Positions 1 through 9,584 of a stretch of DNA of 64,000 nucleotides are shown in pieces. The position numbers were made by a program, and so were the translations under genes. Numbering within the stretch: the first letter of the stretch is position 1; each line of letters starts with the position of its first letter. Under the pieces are notes generated by a model. That model ran no database searches and had not been told where the DNA came from. It was given only the letters and a program-made list of their open reading frames with translations. This DNA is from Osmia lignaria lignaria (lineage: Eukaryota > Arthropoda > Insecta > Hymenoptera > Megachilidae), in NCBI RefSeq assembly GCF_051020975.1, contig NW_027478166.1:12525501-12589500 (forward strand), read 5' to 3'.

Positions 1-247
1 AAACACCGTGGCCCCTTTCTTTGAGATAGCTCTGCACTATTGCGAGCTGTAAAGGCCACTTCCAGCTTAGCTGTGCAGAAGAAGAACAACAAGAAGAAGA
101 AATACCTCGAAATATGTCCGTCAGGCCCTTCCATTGAGATATATCTGCAAATATCTCGGAAACGAAGCGAGCTATGGCAAAATGTTAAGAGACCTTTTTT
201 GTAGAGAATTATGTTTCCTACAATTTATGTTCTATGATATTTTTTGA
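1..247 (+). repeat. Left-edge partial monomer
   Basis: This is the right-hand part of a monomer cut by the window edge. It carries private variants GATAGCTCTGC, ATACCTCG and CCATTGAGATATATC, plus a 1-base shortening after GTCAGGCCC. The same variants recur at 2576-2822, an offset of 2,575 bp (eight monomers), so it is the distal copy of an 8-monomer repeat. Confidence 0.93.
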
Positions 248-263
248 TCAGAAGCGTAGTTTT

Positions 264-283
264 CGAGATATATCGAGATATTT
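264..283 (+). repeat. Left arm of inverted repeat (doubled 10-mer)
   Basis: Two adjacent 10-mers, CGAGATATAT and CGAGATATTT. The second is exactly complementary to AAATATCTCG at 421-430 and again at 471-480. Over 20 bp this arm pairs with 421-440 at 17 of 20 positions. In type-B monomers the second copy reads CAAGATATTT, which weakens the dyad, while the first gains an XhoI palindrome (TCTCGAGA). Confidence 0.85.
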
Positions 284-330
284 AAAAGTTCCGAAGCCGC
301 ACCAACATAATAGAGATACAGAAACACCGT

Positions 331-357
331 GGCCCCTTTCCTTGAGATAACTCTGCA
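331..357 (+). repeat. Internal direct repeat, copy 1
   Basis: This 27 bp stretch begins GGCCCCTT and ends with TTGAGATAA, one variable base and TCTGCA. It matches 445-471 at 25 of 27 positions, 114 bp downstream. The similarity continues loosely on the right, with GCGAG.TG.AATG in copy 1 and GCGAGCTATGGCAAAATG in copy 2, if copy 2 has gained about 15 bp. This suggests the monomer grew from a smaller ancestral unit. Confidence 0.85.
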
Positions 358-398
358 CTAGTGCGAGCCGCCAATGCCACTTCCAGCTTAGCTGTGCA

Positions 399-423
399 GA
401 AGAAGAACAACAAGAAGAAGAAA
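399..423 (+). repeat. GAA/CAA triplet tract in each monomer
   Basis: A purine-rich run of GAA and CAA triplets follows GCTGTGCA in each monomer. It is the main site of length change: ten monomers between 43714 and 63647 lack exactly one GAA. The monomers at 36631 and 39530 have GAA for one CAA, and 4111 has extra CAA. The 3-base steps fit replication slippage. Confidence 0.85.
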
Positions 424-440
424 TATCTCGAAATATGTCC
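421..440 (+). repeat. Right arm of inverted repeat
   Basis: AAATATCTCG followed by AAATATGTCC is the reverse complement, at 17 of 20 positions, of the doubled 10-mer at 264-283. It encloses a 137 bp loop that holds the first GGCCCCTT repeat and the short hairpin. A further exact AAATATCTCG lies at 471-480. Confidence 0.8.
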
Positions 441-444
441 GTCA

Positions 445-471
445 GGCCCCTTCCCTTGAGATAAATCTGCA
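445..471 (+). repeat. Internal direct repeat, copy 2
   Basis: Second copy of the 27 bp GGCCCCTT...TCTGCA element, differing at 2 positions from 331-357 in this monomer (3 in the commoner form). It runs directly into AAATATCTCGGAAACGAAGCG, which has no counterpart in copy 1 and looks like an insertion relative to it. Confidence 0.85.
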
Positions 472-3144
472 AATATCTCGGAAACGAAGCGAGCTATGGC
501 AAAATGTTAAGAGACCTTTTTTGTAGAGAATTATGTTTCCTACAATTTATGTTGTATGACATTTTTTGATCAGAAGCGTAGTTTTCGAGATATATCGAGA
601 TATTTAAAAGTTCCGAAGCCGCACCAACATAATAGAGATACAGAAACACCGTGGCCCCTTTCTTTGAGATAACTCTGCACTAGTGCGAGCCGCCAATGCC
701 ACTTCCAGCTTAGCTGTGCAGAAGAAGAACAACAAGAAGAAGAAATATCTCGAAATATATCCGTCAGGCCCCTTCCCTTGAGATACATCTGCAAATATCT
801 CGGAAACGAAGCGAGCTATGGCAAAATGTTAAGAGACCTTTTTTGTAGAGAATTATGTTTCCTACAATTTATGTTCTATGATATTTTTTGATCAGAAGCG
901 TAGTTTTCGAGATATATCGAGATATTTAAAAGTTCCGAAGCCGCACCAACATAATAGAGATACAGAAACACCGTGGCCCCTTTCTTTGAGATAACTCTGC
1001 ACTAGTGCGAGCCGCAAATGCCACTTCCAGCTTAGCTGTGCAGAAGAAGAACAACAAGAAGAAGAAATATCTCGAAATATGTCCGTCAGGCCCCTTCCCT
1101 TGAGATAAATCTGCAAATATCTCGGAAACAAAGCGAGCTATGGCAAAATGTTAAGAGACCTTTTTTGTAGAGAATTAAGTTTCCTACTTTTTATGTTTTA
1201 TGATATTTTTTGATCAGATGCGTAGTTTTCGAGATATATCGAGATATTTAAAAGTTCCGAAGCCGCACCAACATAATAGAGATACAGAAACACCGTGGCC
1301 CCTTTCTTTGAGATAACTCTGCACTATTGCGAGCTGCAAATGCCACTTCCAGCTTAGCTGTGCAGAAGAAGAACAACAAGAAGATGAATTATCTCGAAAT
1401 ATGTCCGTCAGGCCCCTTCCCTTGAGATAAATCTGCAAATATCTCGGAAACCAAGCGAGCTATGGCAAAATGTTAAGAGACCTTTTTTGTAGAGAATTAA
1501 GTTTGCTACTTTTTATGTTCTATGATATTTTTTGATCAGACGCGTAGTTCTCGAGATATATCAAGATATTTGAAAGTTCCGAAGCCGCACCAACATAATA
1601 GAGATACAGAAACACCGTGGCCCCTTTCTTTGAGATAACTCTGCACTATTGCGAGCTGCAAATGCCACTTCCAGCCTAGCTGTGCAGAAGAAGAACAACA
1701 AGAAGAAGAAATATCTCGAAATATGTCCGTCAGGCCCCTTCCCTTGAGATAAATCTGCAAATATCTCGGAAACGAAGCGAGCTATGGCAAAATGTTAAGA
1801 GACCCTTTTTGTAGAGAATTAAGTTTGCTACTTTTTATGTTCTATGATATTTTTTGATCAGACGCGCAGTTCTCGAGATATATCAAGATATTTGAAAGTT
1901 CCGAAGCCGCACCAACATAATAGAGATACAGAAACACCGTGGCCCCTTTCTTTGAGATAACTCTGCACTATTGCGAGCTGCAAATGCCACTTCCAGCTTA
2001 GCTGTGCAGAAGAAGAACAACAAGAAGAAGAAATATCTCGAAATATGTCCGTCAGGCCCCTTCCCTTGAGATAAATCTGCAAATATCTCGGAAACGAAGC
2101 GAGCTATGGCAAAATGCTAAGGGACATTTTTTGTAGAGAATTAAGTTTGCTACTTTTTATGTTCTATGATATTTTTTGATCAGACGCGTAGTTCTCGAGA
2201 TATATCAAGATATTTGAAAGTTCCGAAGCCGCACCAACATAATAGAGATACAGAAACACCGTGGCCCCTTTCTTTGAGAGAACTCTGCACTATTGCGAGC
2301 TGTAAATGCCACTTCCAGCTTAGCTGTGCAGAAGAAGAACAACAAGAAGAAGGAATATCTCGAAATATGTCCGTCAGGCCCCTTCCCTTGAGATAAATCT
2401 GCAAATATCTCGGAAACGAAGCGAGCTATGGCAAAATGTTAGGAGACATTTTTTGTAGAGAATTATGTTTCCTACAATTTATGTTCTACGATATTTTTTG
2501 ATCAGAAGCGTAGTTTTCGAGATATATCGAGATATTTAAAAGTTCCGAAGCCACACCAACATAATAGAGATACAGAAACACCGTGGCCCCTTTCTTTGAG
2601 ATAGCTCTGCACTATTGCGAGTTGTAAATGCCACTTCCAGCTTAGCTGTGCAGAAGAAGAACAACAAGAAGAAGAAATACCTCGAAATATGTCCGTCAGG
2701 CCCATCCATTGAGATATATCTGCAAATATCTCGGAAACGAAGCGAGCTATGGCAAAATGTTAAGAGACCTTTTTTGTAGAGAATTATGTTTCATACAATT
2801 TATGTTCTATGATATTTTTTGATCAGAAGCGTAGTTTTCAAGATATATCGAGATATTTAAAAGTTCCGAAGCCGCACCAACATAATAGAGATACAGAAAC
2901 ACCGTGGCCCCTTTCTTTGAGATAACTCTGCACTAGTGCGAGCCGCAAATGCCACTTCCAGCTTAGCTGTGCAGAAGAAGAACAACAAGAAGAAGAAATA
3001 TCTCGAAATATGTCCGTCAGGCCCCTTCCCTTGGGATAAATCTGCAAATATCTCGGAAACGAAGCGAGCTATGGCAAAATGTTAAGAGACCTTTTTTGTA
3101 GAGAATTATGTTTCCTATAATTTATGTTCTATGATATTTTTTGA

Positions 3145-5720
3145 TCAGAAGCGTAGTTTTCGAGATATATCAAGATATTTAAAAGTTCCGAAGCCGCACC
3201 AACATAATAGAGATACAGAAACACCGTGGCCCCATTCTTTGAGATAACTCTGCACTAGTGCGAGCCGCAAATGCCACTTCCAGCTTAGCTGTGCAGAAGA
3301 AGAACAACAAGAAGAAGAAATATCTCGAAATATGTCCGTCAGGCCCCTTCCCTTGAGATAAATCTGCAAATATCTCGGAAACGAAGCGAGCTATCGCAAA
3401 ATGTTAAGAGACCTTTTTTGTAGAGAATTAAGTTTTCTACTTTTTATGTTCTATGATATTTTTTGATCAGATGCGTAGTTCTCGAGATATATCAAGATAT
3501 TTAAAAGTTCCGAAGCTGCACCAACATAATAGAGGTACAGAAACACCGTGGCCTCTTTCTTTGAGATAACTCTGCACTATTGCGAGCTGCAAATGCCACT
3601 TCCAGCTTAGCTGTGCAGAAGAAGAACAGCAAGAAGAAGAAATATCTCGAAATATGTCCGTCAGGCCCCTTCCCTTGAGATAAATCTGCATATATCTCGG
3701 AAACGAAGCGAGCTATGGCAAAATGTTAAGAGACCTTTATTGTAGAGAATTAAGTTTCCTACTTTTTATGTTCTATGATATTTTTTTATCAGATGCGTAG
3801 TTCTCGAGATATATCAAGATATTTAAAAGTTCCGAAGCCGCACCAACAAAATAGAGATACAGAAACACCGTGGCCCCTTTCTTTGAGATAACTCTGCGCT
3901 ATTGCGAGCTGGTAATGCCACTTCCAGTTTAGCTGTGCAGAAGAAGAACAGCAAGAAGAAGAAATATCTCGAAATATGTCCGTCAGGCCCCTTCCCTTGA
4001 GATATATCTGCAAATATCTCGGAAACGAAACGAGCTATGGCAAAATGCTCAGAGACCTTTTTTGTAGAGAATTATGTTTCCTACAATTTATGTTCTATGA
4101 TATTTTTTGATCAGAAGCGTAGTTTTCGAGATATATCGAGATATTTAAAAGTTCCGAAGCCGCAACAACATAATAGAGATACAGAAACACCGTGGCCCCT
4201 TTCTTTGAGATAACTCTGCACTAGTGCGAGCCGCAAATGCCGCTTCCAGCTTAGCTGTGCAGAAGAAGAACAACAACAACAAGAAATATCTCGCAATATG
4301 TCCGTCAGGCCCCTTCCCTTGAGATATATCTGCATATATCTCGGAAACGAAGCGAGCTATTGCAAAATGTTGAGAGACCTTTTTTGTAGAGAATTAAGTT
4401 TTCTACTTTTTATGTTCTATGATATTTTTTGATCAGATGCGTAGTTCTCCAGATATATCAAGATATTTAAAAGTTCCGAAGCTGCACCAACATAATAGAG
4501 GTACAGAAACACCGTGGCCTCTTTCTTTGAGATAACTCTGCACTATTGCGAGCTGCAAATGCCACTTCCAGCTTAGCTGTGCAGAAGAAGAACAACAAGA
4601 AGAAGAAATATCTCGAAATATGTCCGCCAGGCCCCTTCCCTTGTGATAAATCTGCATATATCTCGGAATCGAAGCGAGCTATGGCAAAATGTTAAGAGAC
4701 CTTTATTGTAGTGAATTATGTTTCCTACAATTTATGTTCTATGATATTTTTTGATCAGAAGCGTAGTTTTCGAGATATATCGAGATATTTAAAAGTTCCG
4801 AAGCCGCACCAACATAATAGAGATACAGAAACACCGTGGCCCCTTTCTTTGAGATAACTCTGCACTAGTGCGAGCCGCAAATGCCGCTTCCAGCTTAGCT
4901 GTGCAGAAGAAGAACAACAAGAAGAAGAAATATCTCGAAATATGTCCGTCAGGCCCCTTCCCTTGAGATAAATCTGCAAATATCTCGGAAACGAAGCGAG
5001 CTATGGCAAAATGTTCAGAAACTTTATTTGTAGAGAATTAAGTTTCCTACTTTTTCTGTTCTATGATATTTTTTGATCAGATGCGTAGTTCTCGAGATAT
5101 ATCAAGATATTTAAAAGTTCCGAAGCCGCACCAACATAATAGAGATACAGAAACACCGTGGCCCCTTTCTTTGAGATAACTCTGCACTATTGCGAGCTGC
5201 AAATGCCACTTCCAGCTTAGCTGTGCAGAGGAAGAACAACAAGAAGAAGAAATATCTCGAAATATGTCCGTCAGGCTCCTTCCCTTGAGATATATCTGCA
5301 AATATCTCGGAAACGAAGTGAGCTATGGCAAAATGTTAAGAGACCTTATTTGTAGAGAACTAAGTTTCCTACTTTTTATGTTCTATGATATTTTTTGATC
5401 AGATGCGTAGTTCTCGAGATATATCAAGATATTTAAAAGTTCCGAAGCTGCACCAACATAATAGAGGTACAGAAACACCGTGGGCCCTTTCTTTGAGATA
5501 ACTCTGCACTATTGCGAGCTGTAAATGCCACTTCCAGCTTAGCTGTGCAGAAGAAGAACAACGAGAAGAAGAAATATCTCGAAATATGTCCGTCAGGCCC
5601 GTTCCTTTGAGCTGAATCTGCAGATATCTCGGAAACGAAACGAGCTATGGCAAAATGTTAAGAGACGTTTTTTGTAGAGAATTATGTTTCCTACAATTTA
5701 TGTTCTATGATATTTTTTGA
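3145..5720 (+). repeat. 8-monomer higher-order unit (2,576 bp)
   Basis: Monomers at 3145 (A), 3467 (B), 3789 (B), 4111 (A), 4433 (B), 4755 (A), 5077 (B) and 5399 (B). Private markers make each member traceable: CTATCGCAAAATG at the end of 3145; AGGTACAG and GGCCTCTTTC in 3467; TTTTTTTATCAG and GAGCTGGTAATGCC in 3789; CGCAACAACATAAT in 4111; TGTAGTGAATTATG after 4433; AATGTTCAGAAACTTT after 4755; GTGGGCCC and GAGCTGAATCTGCAG in 5399. These recur in order in the next three units, so this is the fullest version of the higher-order repeat. Confidence 0.9.
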
Positions 5721-7652
5721 TCAGAAGCGTAGTTTTCGAGATATATCGAGATATTTAAAAGTTCCGAAGCCGCACCAACATAATAGAGATACAGAAACAC
5801 CGTGGCCCCTTTCTTTGAGATAACTCTGCACTAGTGCGAGCCGCAAATGCCACTTCCAGCTTAGCTGTGCAGAACAAGAACAACAAGAAGAAGAAATATC
5901 TCGAAATATGTCCGTCAGGCCCCTTCCCTTGAGATAAATCTGCAAATATCTCGAAAACGAAGCGAGCTATCGCAAAATGTTAAGAGACCTTTTTTGTAGA
6001 GAATTAAGTTTTCTACTTTTTATGGTCTATGATATTTTTTGATCAGATGCGTAGTTCTCGAGATATATCAAGATATTTAAAAGTTCCGAAGCTGCACCAA
6101 CATAATAGAGGTACAGAAACACCGTGGCCTCTTTCTTTGAGATAACTCTGCACTATTGCGAGCTGCAAATGCCACTTCCAGCTTAGCTGTGCAGAAGAAG
6201 AACAACAAGAAGAAGAAATATCTCGAAATATGTCCGTCAGGCCCCTTCCCTTGAGATAAATCTGCATATATCTCGGAAACGAAGCGAGCCATGGCAAAAT
6301 GTTAAGAGACCTTTATTGTAGAGAATTAAGTTTCCTACTTTTTATGTTCTATGATATTTTTTTATCAGATGCGTAGTTCTCGAGATATATCAAGATATTT
6401 AAAAGTTCCGAAGCCGCACCAACATAATAGAGATACAGAAACACCGTGGCCCCTTTCTTTGAGATAACTCTGCGCTATTGCGAGCTGGTAATGCCACTTC
6501 CAGTTTAGCTGTGCAGAAGAAGAACAGCAAGAAGAAGAAATATCTCGAAATATGTCCGTCAGGCCCCTTCCCTTGAGATATATCTGCAAATATCTCGGAA
6601 ACGAAACGAGCTATGGCAAAATGTTCAGAGACCTTTTTTGTAGAGAATTATGTTTCCTACAATTTATGTTGTATGATATTTTTTGATCAGAAGCGTAGTT
6701 TTCGAGATATATCGAGATATTTAAAAGTTCCGAAGCGGCAACAACATAATAGAGATACAGAAACACCGTGGCCCCTTTCTTTGAGATAACTCTGCACTAG
6801 TGCGAGCCGCAAATGCCGCTTCCAGCTTAGCTGTGCAGAAGAAGAACAACAAGAAGAAGAAATATCTCGAAATATGTCCGTCAGGCCCCTTCCCTTGAGA
6901 TAAATCTGCAAATATCTCGGAAACGAAGCGAGCTATGGCAAAATGTTCAGAAACTTTATTTGTAGAGAATTAAGTTTCCTACTTTTTCTGTTCTATGATA
7001 TTTTTTGATCAGATGCGTAGTTCTCGAGATATATCAAGATATTTAAAAGTTCCGAAGCCGCACCAACATAATAGAGATACAGAAACACCGTGGCCCCTTT
7101 CTTTGAGATAACTCTGCACTATTGCGAGCTGCAAATGCCACTTCCAGCTTAGCTGTGCAGAGGAAGAACAACAAGAAGAAGAAATATCTCGAAATATGTC
7201 CGTCAGGCTCCTTCCCTTGAGATATATCTGCAAATATCTCGGAAACGAAGTGAGCTATGGCAAAATGTTAAGAGACCTTATTTGTAGAGAATTAAGTTTC
7301 CTACTTTTTATGTTCTATGATATTTTTTGATCAGATGCGTAGTTCTCGAGATATATCAAGATATTTAAAAGTTCCGAAGCTGCACCAACATAATAGAGGT
7401 ACAGAAACACCGTGGGCCCTTTCTTTGAGATAACTCAGCACTATTGCGAGCTGTAAATGCCACTTCCAGCTTAGCTGTGCAGAAGAAGAACAACGAGAAG
7501 AAGAAATATCTCGAAATATGTCCGTCAGGCCCGTTCCTTTGAGCTGAATCTGCAGATATCTCGGAAACAAAACGAGCTATGGCAAAATGTTAAGAGACGT
7601 TTTTTGTAGAGAATTATGTTTCCTACAATTTATGTTCTATAATATTTTTTGA
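5721..7652 (+). repeat. 6-monomer higher-order unit, copy 1 (1,932 bp)
   Basis: The members correspond to 3145, 3467, 3789, a fused 4111/4755, 5077 and 5399 of the preceding 8-mer. 5721 to about 6750 aligns with 3145 to about 4170 at offset 2,576; about 6760-7630 aligns with 4830-5700 at offset 1,932. The fusion monomer starts at 6687. The unit is therefore the 8-mer minus two monomers. Confidence 0.88.
6687..7008 (+). repeat. Fusion monomer (4111-like start, 4755-like end)
   Basis: The left part has the CAACAACATAAT marker of monomer 4111. The right end has AATGTTCAGAAACTTTATTTG, the marker that follows monomer 4755. In the 8-mer these lie two monomers apart. A 644 bp deletion by unequal exchange between similar monomers explains the join; the crossover lies between about 6750 and 6930. 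Confidence 0.8.
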
Positions 7653-9584
7653 TCAGATGCGTAGTTCTCGAGATATATCAAGATATTTAAAAGTTCCGAA
7701 GCTGCACCAACATAATAGAGGTACAGAAACACCGTGGCCTCTTTCTTTGAGATAACTCTGCACTATTGCGAGCTGCAAATGCCACTTCCAGCTTAGCTGT
7801 GCAGAAGAAGAACAACAAGAAGAAGAAATATCTCGAAATATGTCCGTCAGGCCCCTTCCCTTGAGATAAATCTGCATATATCTCGGAAACGAAGCGAGCT
7901 ATGGCAAAATGTTAAGAGACCTTTATTGTAGAGAATTAAGTTTCCTACTTTTTATGTTCTATGATATTTTTTTATCTGATGCGTAGTTCTCGAGATATAT
8001 CAAGATATTTAAAAGTTCCGAAGCCGCACCAACATAATAGAGATACAGAAACACCGTGGCCCCTTTCTTTGAGATAACTCTGCGCTATTGCGAGCTGGTA
8101 ATGCCACTTCCAGTTTAGCTGTGCAGAAGAAGAACAGCAAGAAGAAGAAATATCTCGAAATATGTCCGTCAGGCCCCTTCCCTTGAGATATATCTGCAAA
8201 TATCTTGGAAACGAAACGAGCTATGGCAAAATGTTCAGAGACCTTTTTTGTAGAGAATTATGTTTCCTACAATTTATGTTCTATGATATTTTTTGATCAG
8301 AAGCGTAGTTTTCGAGATATATCGAGATATTTAAAAGTTCCGAAGCCGCAACAACATAATAGAGATACAGAAACACCGTGGCCCCTTTCTTTGAGATAAC
8401 TCTGCACTATTGCGAGCTGCAAATGCCACTTCCAGCTTAGCTGTGCAGAAGAAGAACAACAAGAAGAAGAAATATCTCGAAATATGTCCGCCAGGCCCCT
8501 TCCCTTGTGATAAATCTGCATATATCTCGGAAACGAAGCGAGCTATGGCAAAATGTTAAGAGACCTTTATTGTAGTGAATTATGTTTCCTACAATTTATG
8601 TTCTATGATATTTTTTGATCAGAAGCGTAGTTTTCGAGATATATCGAGATATTTAAAAGTTCCGAAGCCGCACCAACATAATAGAGATACAGAAACACCG
8701 TGGCCCCTTTCTTTGAGATAACTCTGCACTAGTGCGAGCCGCAAATGCCGCTTCCAGCTTAGCTGTGCAGAAGAAGAACAACAAGAAGAAGAAATATCTC
8801 GAAATATGTCCGTCAGGCCCCTTCCCTTGAGATAAATCTGCAAATATCTCGGAAACGAAGCGAGCTATGGCAAAATGTTCAGAAACTTTATTTGTAGAGA
8901 ATTAAGTTTCCTACTTTTTCTGTTCTATGATATTTTTTGATCAGATGCGTAGTTCTCGAGATATATCAAGATATTTAAAAGTTCCGAAGCCGCACCAACA
9001 TAATAGAGATACAGAAACACCGTGGCCCCTTTCTTTGAGATAACTCTGCACTATTGCGAGCTGCAAATGCCACTTCCAGCTTAGCTGTGCAGAGGAAGAA
9101 CAACAAGAAGAAGAAATATCTCGAAATATGTCCGTCAGGCTCCTTCCCTTGAGATATATCTGCAAATATCTCGGAAACGAAGTGAGCTATGGCAAAATGT
9201 TAAGAGACCTTATTTGTAGAGAATTAAGTTTCCTACTTTTTATGTTCTATGATATTTTTTGATCAGATGCGTAGTTCTCGAGATATATCAAGATATTTAA
9301 AAGTTCCGAAGCTGCACCAACATAATAGAGGTACAGAAACACCGTGGGCCCTTTCTTTGAGATAACTCTGCACTATTGCGAGCTGTAAATGCCACTTCCA
9401 GCTTAGCTGTGCAGAAGAAGAACAACGAGAAGAAGAAATATCTCGAAATATGTCCGTCAGGCCCGTTCCTTTGAGCTGAATCTGCAGATATCTCGGAAAC
9501 AAAACGAGCTATGGCAAAATGTTAAGAGACGTTTTTTGTAGAGAATTATGTTTCCTACAATTTATGTTCTATAATATTTTTTGA
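7653..9584 (+). repeat. 6-monomer higher-order unit, copy 2 (1,932 bp)
   Basis: The members correspond to 3467, 3789, a fused 4111/4433, 4755, 5077 and 5399. The equivalent of 3145 has been lost: the leader before 7653 is type A (ATGTTTCCTACAATTTATG), but the monomer switches to type B at GATGCG. That places a deletion join at about 7640-7656. The next unit repeats this arrangement almost base for base. Confidence 0.9.
8297..8618 (+). repeat. Fusion monomer (4111-like start, 4433-like end)
   Basis: It begins with the CAACAACATAAT marker of 4111 and ends with GTCCGCCAGG, TTGTGATAAATCTGCATAT and TGTAGTGAATTATG, the markers of 4433. The neighbouring monomers were therefore fused with loss of one unit; the join lies at about 8350-8410. 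The same fusion recurs at 10229-10550, so it predates the duplication of the 6-mer. Confidence 0.85.

Larger units (their letters stand above)
248..569 (+). repeat. Reference type-A monomer
   Basis: This is a complete type-A unit. Type A is marked by GAAGCG followed by TTTTCGAG and ATATATCGAG just after the anchor, usually preceded by a leader ATGTTTCCTACAATTTATG. About 66 of the 198 monomers carry the A form after the anchor; apart from about two hybrids the rest are type B. In order the unit holds a doubled CGAGATAT element (264-283), the first GGCCCCTT direct repeat (331-357), the hairpin region, a triplet tract (399-423), inverted copies of the CGAGATATTT element (421-430 and 471-480), the second GGCCCCTT repeat (445-471), GGAAACG (480-486) and two T-rich runs. 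Confidence 0.95.
248..3144 (+). repeat. Mixed left block of monomers
   Basis: Monomer starts are 248, 570, 892 (type A), 1214 (hybrid), 1536, 1858, 2180 (type B with GACGCG at the anchor), 2502 and 2823 (type A). The monomer at 1214 reads GATGCG (B) but then TTTTCGAG and ATATCGAG (A), so it switches haplotype within about 15 bp. The monomer at 2502 is 321 bp. About 1-800 resembles 2576-3400 at an eight-monomer offset. Confidence 0.9.

Noticed and set aside
399..423. Pathogenic-type or expanded GAA microsatellite
   Set aside because: The tract is about 25 bp, mixed GAA/CAA, and changes by only one or two triplets among copies.
248..472. A family of about 180 small minus-strand proteins of about 74 residues, one per monomer
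   Set aside because: The frame normally starts at TTG with no ATG, the repeat length is not a multiple of three, variation is mostly amino-acid changing, and the frame simply follows the satellite period. These are repeat ORFs, not genes.
474..492. A true CENP-B box
   Set aside because: Only GGAAACG matches; the required TTCG and CGGG positions do not, on either strand.
2166..2396. Plus-strand and second-frame open frames, for example 2166-2396, 13851-14048 and 13482-13688
   Set aside because: They appear only where single-base variants remove a stop or create a start in some monomers, and they overlap the same repeat on both strands.
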